Source: Streptomyces sp. NBC_01237 (GTDB taxonomy: Bacteria > Actinomycetota > Actinomycetes > Streptomycetales > Streptomycetaceae). Taken from it: DNA of 64,000 bases. The notes beneath the pieces are model-generated. The model ran no database searches. It was not told the DNA's origin and saw only the letters and a list, made by a program, of their open reading frames with translations. The translations under genes were made by a program, and so were the position numbers. Positions 51,818-63,239 of the stretch are shown here, piece by piece. The DNA lies in contig NZ_CP108508.1 in assembly GCF_035917275.1 (NCBI RefSeq), forward strand, positions 5,332,001 to 5,396,000, written 5' to 3'. Numbering within the stretch: the stretch's first letter is position 1; each line of letters begins with the position of its first letter.

Positions 51818-52599
51818 CAGCGTTCCCTGCTGCCGCCGCCGAGGTGGATGTCGCCGTGGAAGGTGCCGCCGCCGATGCCGTGGTTCATCCCGCCGAAGAC
51901 GCCGCCGTTGACCGTGGCGCCGCCGAAGTCGAACGCCTGGCCCGGCCCGGCGGGGGGCGCCGCCGGCGTACGGGGCTCGGGCGCCGCCCGGTCCGGGGCC
52001 TGCGGGGGCGCGTCCGGAACCGGCACCTGCGGAACCGGTCCGTGCAGCCACGCGGGGAGCGGCCCGTTCTTGCTGCCCACCGTGATGGCGTGGAACTCCT
52101 CGGCCGGTACGCCGGTGGGGCTGTGCCGCACGATGCCCTGGTACACCGGCTCCGACACGCACAGCGCGAAGTCCTGTGCGCGCTCCCTCAGCGCGCCCCG
52201 CAGCAGTTCGGCGTCGAGCAGCCGGCAGGCGTGGTTGAGATCCGACCCGACCCAGCCGTCGTGCCCGTCGAGGGCGACGTACCCCGTGGCGACCACCCCG
52301 CGCAGCCGCATCTGAGCGGAGCTGGAGGCGGTGCGGTTCAGGGTGCGCAGCTGGGCGGGCGCCTCGGTGAGCAGCGTGCGCAGCAGGGCGGTCACCGAGG
52401 CGTTGGCGTCGATCAGCTCCATCACGCAGTCGCCGCGGTCGGCGCGCCGCCGCCGGGTCTCGTCGATGCCCGCGGCCAGCAGGACGCGGTCGGCGAGATC
52501 GAAGAGCATGCGGCGCAGATACGCCTGCTCGACGTCGTCGCGCTCGCTGTACTTCTCGATGTCGAGCAGCAGGATCGTGCTGCTCACGGGGTCGGACAT
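51817..52599 (-). CDS. class III nucleotide-cyclase-like protein (operon gene 1)
   Basis: A 260-residue protein. The cyclase fold (about 5-180) keeps the metal Asp residues D13 (LLLDIEKYS) and D57 (RGDCVMEL), and N122 and R126 in GSDLNHACRLL. The usual purine-selecting Lys and Asp positions are Ala53 and Gly115 by my alignment, as would suit a pyrimidine or other unusual cyclase. A proline-rich linker leads to a C-terminal glycine motif (about 232-254) with NHGIGGGTFHGD. ATG preceded by GAGAGG. Confidence 0.8.
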   Translation of the reverse strand: MSDPVSSTILLLDIEKYSERDDVEQAYLRRMLFDLADRVLLAAGIDETRRRRADRGDCVMELIDANASVTALLRTLLTEAPAQLRTLNRTASSSAQMRLRGVVATGYVALDGHDGWVGSDLNHACRLLDAELLRGALRERAQDFALCVSEPVYQGIVRHSPTGVPAEEFHAITVGSKNGPLPAWLHGPVPQVPVPDAPPQAPDRAAPEPRTPAAPPAGPGQAFDFGGATVNGGVFGGMNHGIGGGTFHGDIHLGGGSRER

Positions 52600-52686
52600 G
52601 GTTGCCTCTCGCCGGGGGTGTTCCGTGCTGGGAAGAGCGTGACGGCGGTGGGTCCCCGGTGGTGAGGGCGGATGACGCACTCGAAG

Positions 52687-52702
52687 TGTGACCGTGTGCA
52701 CA
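52687..52702. promoter_or_regulatory. Crp-like palindrome upstream of the cyclase operon
   Basis: TGTGA-N6-GCACA, one base off the TGTGA-N6-TCACA pattern bound by Crp-family proteins. It overlaps the palindrome GTGTGCACAC and lies about 95 bases before the cyclase ATG and 17-40 bases beyond the end of the crp-like gene. Confidence 0.55.
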
Positions 52703-52726
52703 CAGTGAATCGGGGGGACCGCGTGC

Positions 52727-53503
52727 TCACGCGGAAGAGGGCGCCTCGGGTGACGCGGAGTGCGGTGGGGCGAGCGGCGGGACCGTCGACGCCGTGGGCC
52801 GCGCGCCGATGATCATGCGCAGCGCGTCCGGCCGTACGATCACCAGCGCCCGCCGCCCGGTCGTGACGATGCCGCGCGCCCGCAGGTCCTTGAGCAGCCG
52901 CTGGACCATCTCGCGGGAGGCGCCGACCGCACCGGCCAGCTCCTGTTTGCTGAGCGGTACGGCGAGCTCGACGCCCTCGTCCGTGCGGCGGCCGTGGGTG
53001 CGGGCCAGGTCGAGCAGCAGCACCGCGAACCGCTCCCGCACGCTCATCGAGGCGAACTCCAGGCGGCGCTGGTCGGCCGCGCGGGTCCGGTCGGCGGTCA
53101 GTCCGAGCAGCGTGAACGAGATGGCGGGGGAGCGGACGGCGTACTCCCGGAAGCGTTCGTGCTCGATGGCCACGGCGCGCACCGGCTCCAGCGCGGTCAC
53201 CGTCGCCGAGCGGGGGCGTCCGGTCAGCGCGGCGGACTCGCCGATGATGTCGCCGGGCCCCCGGAGCGCGAGCAGCGCCTCGTAGCCGTTGGCGGCGGAG
53301 GCGGTCACCTTGGTCCAGCCGTGCAGGATCAGCAGGACGTGCGAGGACGGCTCGTACTGGCGCAGCAGCGGCGCGCGGGGCGCGAAGGGGAGCTCACGGC
53401 CGAGAGCGAGCAGCGCGGCGCGGTCCTCGCTCTCCAGCCGGGCGAGAAAGGGCACGCGGTCGTCGAGTCCGCCGTCGCCGGGTAAGGGTGCAGCCGCCGT
53501 CAT
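52727..53503 (-). CDS. Crp/Fnr-family regulator with intact cNMP pocket
   Basis: A 258-residue regulator. The beta-barrel phosphate-binding cassette reads GPGDIIGESAALTGRPRSAT, with the Glu and Arg that contact cyclic nucleotide phosphate and ribose in Crp. The helix-turn-helix is PLSKQELAGAVGASREMVQR. ATG at 53503 has GGGGGAC upstream. It lies directly upstream of the cyclase operon in the same direction, so it may read the cyclase product and control the operon. That link is inferred. Confidence 0.85.
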   Translation of the reverse strand: MTAAAPLPGDGGLDDRVPFLARLESEDRAALLALGRELPFAPRAPLLRQYEPSSHVLLILHGWTKVTASAANGYEALLALRGPGDIIGESAALTGRPRSATVTALEPVRAVAIEHERFREYAVRSPAISFTLLGLTADRTRAADQRRLEFASMSVRERFAVLLLDLARTHGRRTDEGVELAVPLSKQELAGAVGASREMVQRLLKDLRARGIVTTGRRALVIVRPDALRMIIGARPTASTVPPLAPPHSASPEAPSSA

Positions 53504-53629
53504 GCCGTCCCCCGATCTTCCGGCGCGCGGTTCAATGTACTGAGGCCCCCGGCGCACCGGGTCCGGAGTGACCGGATTTCGGCCATCCGCCCGCTGCCGG
53601 GGATGATCGCGGACCGCGGCCGGGCGGCC

Positions 53630-53706
53630 CACGGACCACGACTGGGCGGTCCACGGACCTCGGCCGGGGAGGTGCACGGACCGTTGCCGGGGAGGTCCAC
53701 GGACCC
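53630..53706. repeat. CACGGACC direct repeats
   Basis: Four copies of CACGGACC at 53630, 53652, 53675 and 53699, spaced 22-24 bases apart, each embedded in a similar GC-rich unit. The spacing is about two helical turns, as for tandem protein sites. Confidence 0.8.
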
Positions 53707-53756
53707 CGGCGCGCCGTCCCCGGGAGCCCGGCGTGGCATGGTGGACAGCATTTGTT

Positions 53757-53785
53757 TTGACCGGAGTGCGTGAGGTAGGTACGCT
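53757..53785 (+). promoter_or_regulatory. rpsL operon promoter
   Basis: TTGACC and TACGCT separated by 17 bases, about 195 bases before the rpsL start. Confidence 0.8.
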
Positions 53786-53978
53786 CAAGCCTTGTGCCTG
53801 GGGTGTGCCTGGGCTCGGGTGCGTGTCCTCAACCGCATGGCGAGTCCGTAAGTGGCCACCGCAATCTGCGCCCCTTCTGCCCTAGGGCAGGAGCCTGCAG
53901 TATTCGACACACCCGACCGCGTGGGTCGGCGATGTTCCAGGTTAGTTTCACGAACGGCACACAGAAACCGGAGAAGTA

Positions 53979-54350
53979 GTGCCTACGATCCAGCAGCTGG
54001 TCCGGAAGGGCCGGCAGGACAAGGTCGAGAAGAACAAGACGCCCGCGCTCGAGGGTTCGCCCCAGCGCCGCGGCGTCTGCACGCGTGTGTTCACGACCAC
54101 CCCGAAGAAGCCGAACTCGGCCCTCCGTAAGGTCGCGCGTGTGCGTCTGACCTCCGGTATCGAGGTCACGGCCTACATCCCGGGTGAGGGACACAACCTG
54201 CAGGAGCACTCCATCGTGCTCGTGCGTGGTGGCCGTGTGAAGGACCTGCCGGGTGTTCGTTACAAGATCATCCGCGGCTCCCTTGACACCCAGGGTGTCA
54301 AGAACCGCAAGCAGGCCCGCAGCCGCTACGGCGCCAAGAAGGAGAAGTAA
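53979..54350 (+). CDS. rpsL: 30S ribosomal protein S12
   Basis: A 123-residue decoding-centre protein. It has [13 protein letters not shown] with Lys43 and [13 protein letters not shown] with Lys88, the residues changed in many streptomycin-resistant mutants; both are wild type. GTG start. Downstream rpsG begins two bases after the stop. Confidence 0.98.
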
Positions 54351-54352
54351 GA

Positions 54353-54823
54353 ATGCCTCGTAAGGGCCCCGCCCCGAAGCGCCCGGTCATCATTGACCCG
54401 GTCTACAGCTCTCCTCTTGTCACCTCGCTGATCAACAAGATCCTGCTCGACGGCAAGCGTTCCACCGCCGAGCGGATCGTGTACGGCGCCATGGAAGGCC
54501 TCCGCGAGAAGACCGGCAACGACCCGGTCATCACGCTGAAGCGCGCGCTTGAGAACGTCAAGCCCTCGCTCGAGGTCAAGTCCCGCCGTGTCGGTGGCGC
54601 CACCTACCAGGTGCCGATCGAGGTCAAGCCCGGTCGCGCGTCCACCCTCGCTCTGCGCTGGCTCGTCGGTTACTCCCGCGCGCGCCGCGAGAAGACCATG
54701 ACCGAGCGCCTCATGAACGAACTGCTCGACGCCTCCAACGGCCTCGGCGCTTCGGTCAAGAAGCGTGAGGACACCCACAAGATGGCCGAGTCGAACAAGG
54801 CCTTCGCGCACTACCGCTGGTAG
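54353..54823 (+). CDS. rpsG: 30S ribosomal protein S7
   Basis: A 156-residue protein that nucleates assembly of the 30S head. Diagnostic: [40 protein letters not shown] and [20 protein letters not shown] two bases after rpsL. Confidence 0.98.
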
Positions 54824-54861
54824 TCGCTACCCACATCGAGACCGAGAGAAGATTGAGCCTT

Positions 54862-56991
<2,130 letters not shown>

Positions 56992-57035
56992 CTCACCCGA
57001 GTTCACGCTTTAGGCTTGTCACCGGAGCCCGGTGC

Positions 57036-57073
57036 GGCATTCGACACGGAGCGTAAGCAATGTGCCGAATGCC
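57036..57073 (+). promoter_or_regulatory. hairpin in the fusA-tuf gap
   Basis: GGCATTCG-A-CAC and its near complement GTG-C-CGAATGCC form a stem with one mismatch, 79 bases before tuf. TAGGCT at about 57011 could be the -10 of a separate tuf promoter; Streptomyces tuf1 is known to have one in this gap. Confidence 0.45.
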
Positions 57074-57151
57074 CCCGGCCCCGGCATCCCAGCAAAGATC
57101 ACCTGGCGCCGATGAAGCAAGGCGTACAGAACCACTCCGCAGGAGGACCCA

Positions 57152-58345
<1,194 letters not shown>

Positions 58346-58387
58346 TTTCTGCTTGATCGTCTGACCTGGTAGCTCGCTGAGCTGCAA

Positions 58388-58429
58388 GAAGGGCCCCGTA
58401 CCTCTCGCAAGAGAGGTACGGGGCCCTTC
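58388..58429 (+). terminator. tuf terminator
   Basis: A perfect 19-bp stem (GAAGGGCCCCGTACCTCTC) with a GCAA loop, 42 bases after tuf. Confidence 0.95.
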
Positions 58430-58479
58430 GCTTTGTGCCGGGGGGCCGGTACGGCCGAAGGCCGGACGCCCGCGATAGG

Positions 58480-59202
58480 TCAGACGCCCGCGATCGACTG
58501 GATCCAGGAGCGGTACGCGGTGACATTCGTGTACGCGGTCGTGGTCTGCCGGTCACTGGTCGAGGCGACGCCCACCTGGACACCGCCCGCCGTCATCGGG
58601 CCGCCCGAGTCGCCGCCCGCGGTGATGCCGTTGCCGCGCCGTGCGCAGATCGCCGAGCCCCCGTACGCGTCGGTGCAGCCGCCGCTCACGGTCACATTGG
58701 CCACCTTCAGGTAGCGGGACTGGCAGTTGATCTCGGAGCCGCACTGCGAGGTGGCGCCCCAGCCGAACACCTGGACGCTCTGCCCGACGCTGACCGAGCC
58801 GGGCTGACCGAGCGGGGAGTAGGTGCCCTGCACGGAACGGTCCAGGCGCACCAGCGCCAGGTCGGCGCTGTGGGTGTAGGTCTGGACGCCGTTCGCCACT
58901 GTGCCGCCGCTGTGCTGGTCGAGGCTGCCGATACGGAACGACAGCCCGCCGCCCGCTACGCAGTGCTTCGCCGTGAGGATCCACGTCGGCGCGATGATCG
59001 TGGACGAACAGGTCTCCTGGCCGTTGGAGAAGAGGCGCGCGGCCCAGGGGGCGTTCTGCGCGTAGCCGCCTCCGATGATCGGCTGGACGGCCTGGGCCGA
59101 GGGAGCGGGGGCGGCCGGCGAGGCCGAGGCGGTGGGTGCGAGAAGGGCGAGGACGGAGACCGCCGCGGCGGCGAGGGCGGGCACGAACCTGGCTATTCGC
59201 AT
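58480..59202 (-). CDS. secreted trypsin-like serine protease (S1)
   Basis: A 240-residue exported protease. Signal peptide about 1-28 (basic start, Ala/Val/Leu core), a short propeptide, then mature N-terminus IIGGGYAQN. Catalytic triad: His in TAKHCVAGG, Asp in ADLALVRLD, Ser in GGDSGGP. Three Cys pairs are visible. ATG preceded by GAGGAACC. Confidence 0.93.
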   Translation of the reverse strand: MRIARFVPALAAAAVSVLALLAPTASASPAAPAPSAQAVQPIIGGGYAQNAPWAARLFSNGQETCSSTIIAPTWILTAKHCVAGGGLSFRIGSLDQHSGGTVANGVQTYTHSADLALVRLDRSVQGTYSPLGQPGSVSVGQSVQVFGWGATSQCGSEINCQSRYLKVANVTVSGGCTDAYGGSAICARRGNGITAGGDSGGPMTAGGVQVGVASTSDRQTTTAYTNVTAYRSWIQSIAGV

Positions 59203-59419
59203 GGTTCCTCTTTCGGGGGAGGCACGCCTGAGGCGTGTCTGTGGGGGTCGGTCGGCCCCAGGGTCCCGAAGTCGGAGTGAACCGGGTACTCACGCTTGGC
59301 CACAACGCGGCGTTATACCCCGCTCGCGCGCGGTCACCGGCAGGATCGTCGCCCGTGCCGGGCGGTGGTCACGGCGGGCACATCGCCTCTGCCGGGCGGT
59401 GGTCACGGCTAGCCGGACG
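59203..59419. other. gap with diverged repeats
   Basis: Left part of a 420-base gap (59203-59622). It carries two copies of TGCCGGGCGGTGGTCACGGC (59356 and 59390), period 34, which look like older units of the array to the right. No gene is supported. Confidence 0.5.
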
Positions 59420-59650
59420 CCCCCTGGCCGGTCAGGGCTGCCACGACCGATGCCCCCTGGCCGGTCAGGGCCGCCACGACCGATGCCCCCTGGCCGGTCA
59501 GGGCTGCCACGACCGATGCCCCCTGGCCGGTCAGGGCTGCCACGACCGATGCCCCCTGGCCGGTCACGGCCGCGACGACGGATGCCCGCCCCCCGGGTCA
59601 CGGCCGCCACGACCGACGGCCGCTACCCGGTCACGGCCGCCACGACCGAC
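59420..59650 (-). repeat. 33-bp tandem repeat at the end of the unknown gene
   Basis: Five close copies (starts 59420, 59453, 59486, 59519, 59552) of a 33-base unit beginning CCCCCTGGCCGGTCAGGG, and two diverged units at the right that merge into the gene end. Read on the minus strand the unit is 11 codons, SVVAALTGQGA. The gene's TAG stop occupies the place of a CAG codon of the unit. Confidence 0.9.
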
Positions 59651-61176
59651 GCGATGATCGCCAGGGCGGGCTGCGCGATGTCGGCGGCACCGGCGAGCAT
59701 CTCCCGCAGCCGTTCCGCCCGCAGCCGGACGCCGGGTGCGTCCGGCTCGGGTTCCGCGGTGAGCCGGGCCAGGTCGTGCACGGCGGCCGCGGCCTCGTCG
59801 CGTTCGGCGTCGGCGAGGTCGGTGCTGGAGAGGGTCAGCCGGAGCAGGCTGCGCAGCTCCTCGTGGCACAGAGCCGTTCCGTGCTGGTTCTGGAAGTCCT
59901 GGACGACGGTGTCCACGGGGCGGTTGATGAACGTGGTGTTCTGGCCGTTGAAGTAGAAGTTCTCGGTCACGGATGCTCCTGGCGTGAGAATGACCCGGCA
60001 GTTGTCGAGGTGGTAATCGGTGCTGGGCGCGGGGGCGGGCCGCAGCGCTTCCCTGATCGCGCGCTGGGCCGTTTCGACGGCGGCGAAGGCGGCGCCGTCC
60101 AGGTCAGGGCCCCGGCCGCTGTGCAGCAGTGCGCGCAGTGCGGTCCGGGTGTCGCTCTCGGCACTGTCCGGCCGGCTCGCGAACGACAGCGGTCCGTGGT
60201 GGTCGACCAGCGGCTCCCCCTCCGGAGGGACGCTTCCGAGGACCTTGGCGATGCGGCCGAAGAGGGTGCGGAAATACCGCGGGGTGACGTCCTCCACCGG
60301 GAAGACGATCTTCCGCTCGCCCCAGGGAAGTCCGGGGCGGCTGTCGAAGAAGACCAGGCAGGGCAGGAGCTCGGGGTCCACCTTCAGTACGGCGGCGATC
60401 TTGTAGGCGCCCTGGGGGTCGTACGGCTGCCAGTGCAGCCACCGCATGGACGAGAGCACCCGGTACAGCTCCGGCTCCAGGTGCGCGCGCCAGTACTTCC
60501 GTGCCTCGGCCCATCGGGCCTGCCGCTCGACCACGAAGACCCGGGTGTTCGGCCCGGACAGGGCGTTGAGGTCCTCGAAGTGCGTCCGGACGTACGTCGC
60601 CAGCTCCACGTCGGCCGTGGTGTACAGGAGCACGCCCCACAGCCGCGGCCCGTCGGCGGGGGCGGTCCCGTTCATCGCGAGCTGCAAGTGCTCCAGCAGG
60701 ACGGCCGGATTCGCGGCCGGGCCCATGCAGTAGGCGCCCTGCGCGGTGCGTTTGACGCACAGGACGACGAGGTCGTCCTCGGCCAGACCGGCCCGCTCCA
60801 GCGTCAGCCCGTCCTCGTAGCGCTCGTCGGTGGCGGGATCGGCCAGCCAGGTCCGCACGATCCGGCCGCCCAGGAACAGGTCCGCCCCGTCCGCCGGTGG
60901 CCCCGCTTCGGGCTGGGCGACACCGCGACGGCGGGCCTCCCGCAGCGCGTGCGCCAGGCACTCGGACACGGTCGTCGACGGCGGTACGGAGATCTCGAAG
61001 GCCCGGTCGAGCGCGGCCTCGTGCAGCTCGTGCCAGCGGGCCGATGTGTCGTCCGCGCCGCGGGACGAGGAGGGGCCGAAGGATTCAAGGCGGCCGAGCC
61101 GCCATGCGGTCCAGTCCCCGTAGTGGCCGTAGAAGGTGGCCCAGTCACCTTCGCGGACATCGATCAGCAGACGCAC
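59623..61176 (-). CDS. unrecognised protein, possible conflict-system sensor or effector
   Basis: A 517-residue protein. Residues 59-142 resemble a ubiquitin-like beta-grasp domain (FEISVPPSTTVSECLAHAL, LFLGGRIVRTWL, DDLVVLCVKR). A central alpha/beta region includes LLPCLVFFDSRPG. Residues about 405-430 contain NFYFNGQNTTFINRPVDTVV. The final 21 residues form a hydrophobic helix (ALAIIASVVAAVTG). No enzyme motif is evident. GTG with GGGGGAGG upstream. The region assignments are by eye only. Confidence 0.6.
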   Translation of the reverse strand: MRLLIDVREGDWATFYGHYGDWTAWRLGRLESFGPSSSRGADDTSARWHELHEAALDRAFEISVPPSTTVSECLAHALREARRRGVAQPEAGPPADGADLFLGGRIVRTWLADPATDERYEDGLTLERAGLAEDDLVVLCVKRTAQGAYCMGPAANPAVLLEHLQLAMNGTAPADGPRLWGVLLYTTADVELATYVRTHFEDLNALSGPNTRVFVVERQARWAEARKYWRAHLEPELYRVLSSMRWLHWQPYDPQGAYKIAAVLKVDPELLPCLVFFDSRPGLPWGERKIVFPVEDVTPRYFRTLFGRIAKVLGSVPPEGEPLVDHHGPLSFASRPDSAESDTRTALRALLHSGRGPDLDGAAFAAVETAQRAIREALRPAPAPSTDYHLDNCRVILTPGASVTENFYFNGQNTTFINRPVDTVVQDFQNQHGTALCHEELRSLLRLTLSSTDLADAERDEAAAAVHDLARLTAEPEPDAPGVRLRAERLREMLAGAADIAQPALAIIASVVAAVTG

Positions 61177-61254
61177 CGAGCCTCCCCCGAGAGCCGTGGA
61201 GGATCAGGCTAGGCCGCCGGACCGGGCATGTCCGGGCGAACGGGGAAAGTGGGG

Positions 61255-61737
61255 TCAGGCCGTGGGTTCGCGGACCATGAACACATCGATGGGGTCCTGG
61301 CGCTCCTCGACGAAGCCGTGCCGCTCGTACAGCGCACGCGCGGCGCTGCCCTGGAGCACGTCCAGCCGCACGGTGACGCGCTCGCGGTCGGCCCGCTCCA
61401 GCAGCGAGCGCAGTACGCCGGTGCCGATGCCCCGGCCCTGGAGGGTGGGGGAGAGGTAGAAGTTCTCCAGCCACCACCCGTCCGCCGCACCGCCCGTCGT
61501 GGCGTCCGGTACGGGGCGCAGGGTCACGCACCCCGCGAGGGCTCCGTCCACGAGGATCACCGAGGTGTGCTCCGGCGCGTACACATCGCGCAGCCGCTGC
61601 CGTACGCGGTGCTCGTCGTACCGGCCCAGCCGCTCCAGGTCGGGGCGCATCACCAGAGCCCGGAGCTCGGCTATGGGCTCGACGTCCTCGGGGGTGGCGG
61701 TGCGCAGGGCCCAGTCGGACCTGGTGCTCGTGGACAT
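61255..61737 (-). CDS. GNAT-family N-acetyltransferase
   Basis: A 160-residue enzyme that uses acetyl-CoA. Strand beta4 LENFYLSPTLQ is followed by the pyrophosphate loop QGRGIGTGVLR, and the C-terminal part ends RALYERHGFVEERQDPID. ATG at 61737 has no strong ribosome site. The acceptor substrate is unknown. Confidence 0.85.
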   Translation of the reverse strand: MSTSTRSDWALRTATPEDVEPIAELRALVMRPDLERLGRYDEHRVRQRLRDVYAPEHTSVILVDGALAGCVTLRPVPDATTGGAADGWWLENFYLSPTLQGRGIGTGVLRSLLERADRERVTVRLDVLQGSAARALYERHGFVEERQDPIDVFMVREPTA

Positions 61738-61905
61738 GGCCGGATTCTTTCAGGTGAGCTGATGCGTCCATCCGCCGGTCCGGGAGAAGTCCCGCTTCGG
61801 CCCCGCGGCCTGTCGGACCCTGCCACTTGGCGTGGGAGGACCGCCCGCTCTTCGCCGAGCGCTTCGAAGCCTGGGCCAACGTCGGCGCTCCCGCCCAGTG
61901 GGGCG

Positions 61906-62322
61906 GTGCGGGGGAAACGGCTCGGTGACGTCCGCTCACTGCTCCCGGGTCCGACCGCCTCGGACGACCGGGTCTGCCGGCGCTTCACACACGTCGATCA
62001 CGAGGGGCCCTGGGGCTTCGACGGTATGGATCCGGCCACGTTGTGAGAGGTCCTGACCAAGCTGCGCGACTGCGAGACCATGACGCTCAACGAGTTACGC
62101 ACGACCCGTCGCTTCTTCAAGGAGTACGAGCTGCCCGGCGGCCTGAGCAGGGAGGCCGTGGCGAGGCCGGCGGTCATCGGCTTCGGTGACGCCACGAGGA
62201 TCCAGCGCCTGGAGTTCACGGGCACGCAGCGGTTGTACGGATTCCCCGTCGGCAACGTCTTCCACGTGCTCTGGTGGGACCCGTCCCACCAGGTGTATCC
62301 GTCGAAGCTCAAGCACACCTGA
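61906..62322 (+). pseudogene. broken gene for a small uncharacterised protein
   Basis: Translation in one frame reads RRFTHVDHEGPWGFDGMDPATL (in two parts here), then an in-frame TGA at 62044-62046, then EVLTKLRDCETMTLNELRT and a normal-looking end with GTQRLYGFPVGNVFHVLWWD and HQVYPSKLKHT. The two halves fit one protein domain that senses or repairs something unknown, seen widely in actinobacteria. The downstream ATG at 62080 could still give an 80-residue product. The 168 bases before 61906 show no gene. Confidence 0.6.
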
Positions 62323-62386
62323 TTTCGTGGCCGCACAAGGTGAATCGCTCCCGGATGTGACCGGGGCGTCCAAGGGGGAGTCGATC

Positions 62387-63166
62387 ATGGGGAAACCGGA
62401 CGGCAGGGCCGCACTGGTCACGGGCGGCTCGCGGGGGATCGGGCGGGCGGTCGCCCTGCGGCTCGCTTCCGAGGGGGCGCTGGTCGCGGTCCACTACGGC
62501 AGCGACGACGCGGCCGCCGCCGAGACCGTGGCGCGGATCGCCGGGGCCGGAGGCCGGGCGTTCGCGGTGCGGGCCCGGTTCGGCGAGAGCGGTGCGGTGG
62601 ACCACCTGTTCACCGGGCTCACCGCCGGGCTGGCGGACCATGGCGTGGACGGCCTGGACATCCTGGTCAACAACGCGGGCATCCACTCGGTCCGTTCGAT
62701 CGGACAGCTCACCGAGGAGGAGTTCCAGCAGTTGCTGGCGGTCAACGTGAGCACGCCGCTCTTCGTGATCCAGCGGGCGCTGCCGCTGCTGCGGGACGGC
62801 GGACGGATCGTGAACATGGGCTCGGCGGCGACCCGGATCGCGGACCCCGGCCAGATCGGCTACACCGTCACCAAGGCGGCGCTGGCGGCCCTCGGCCCGT
62901 CGCTCGCCAACGAGCTGGGCCGGCGGGGGATCACCGTGAACACGGTCGAACCCGGAGTGGTGCTGACCGACATGATCGCCCCCTACGCCGCCGTTCCCGA
63001 GGCGGTCGCCGGACTGGAGTCGATCACCGCGCTCGGACGGATCGGCGAGCCGGAGGACATCGCGGACGTGGTGGCCTTCCTGGCGGGCCCGCAGGGCCGC
63101 TGGGTGACCGGCCAGAGCATCGATGTCTCCGGCGGTACCTACCTGGGACCGATCGCGCCCGGGTGA
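62387..63166 (+). CDS. short-chain dehydrogenase/reductase
   Basis: A 259-residue classical SDR. NAD(P) motif TGGSRGIGRAV, NNAG at about 100, catalytic Ser in VNMGSAATR, and YTVTK with Tyr and Lys. The C-terminal part ends GQSIDVSGGTYLGP. ATG at 62387 is preceded by AAGGGGGAG. The substrate is unknown. Confidence 0.9.
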   Translation: MGKPDGRAALVTGGSRGIGRAVALRLASEGALVAVHYGSDDAAAAETVARIAGAGGRAFAVRARFGESGAVDHLFTGLTAGLADHGVDGLDILVNNAGIHSVRSIGQLTEEEFQQLLAVNVSTPLFVIQRALPLLRDGGRIVNMGSAATRIADPGQIGYTVTKAALAALGPSLANELGRRGITVNTVEPGVVLTDMIAPYAAVPEAVAGLESITALGRIGEPEDIADVVAFLAGPQGRWVTGQSIDVSGGTYLGPIAPG

Positions 63167-63239
63167 TCCGCCCGGAGCGCGTACCCGCCGACGGTGTGCA
63201 CCGTCCGTTGTCGAACCTGCCGGGCCCTGGCACCATCCC

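Larger units (their letters stand above)
53504..53978. other. 475-base gap upstream of crp and rpsL
   Basis: A divergent region with CACGGACC repeats on the crp side, the rpsL promoter at 53757-53785 and an rpsL leader of about 187 bases. No gene is supported. Confidence 0.8.

Noticed and set aside
59420..59584. CRISPR-like array
   Set aside because: The 33-base units follow one another directly with no unique spacers, and there are no cas genes.
60104..60961. 285-codon frame overlapping the unknown gene
   Set aside because: Same strand, different frame, Arg/Gly/Pro-rich; the longer frame has a ribosome site and better codon use.
62044..62046. UGA read as selenocysteine
   Set aside because: No selenocysteine-insertion structure or family with Sec at this position is evident; a nonsense mutation is simpler.
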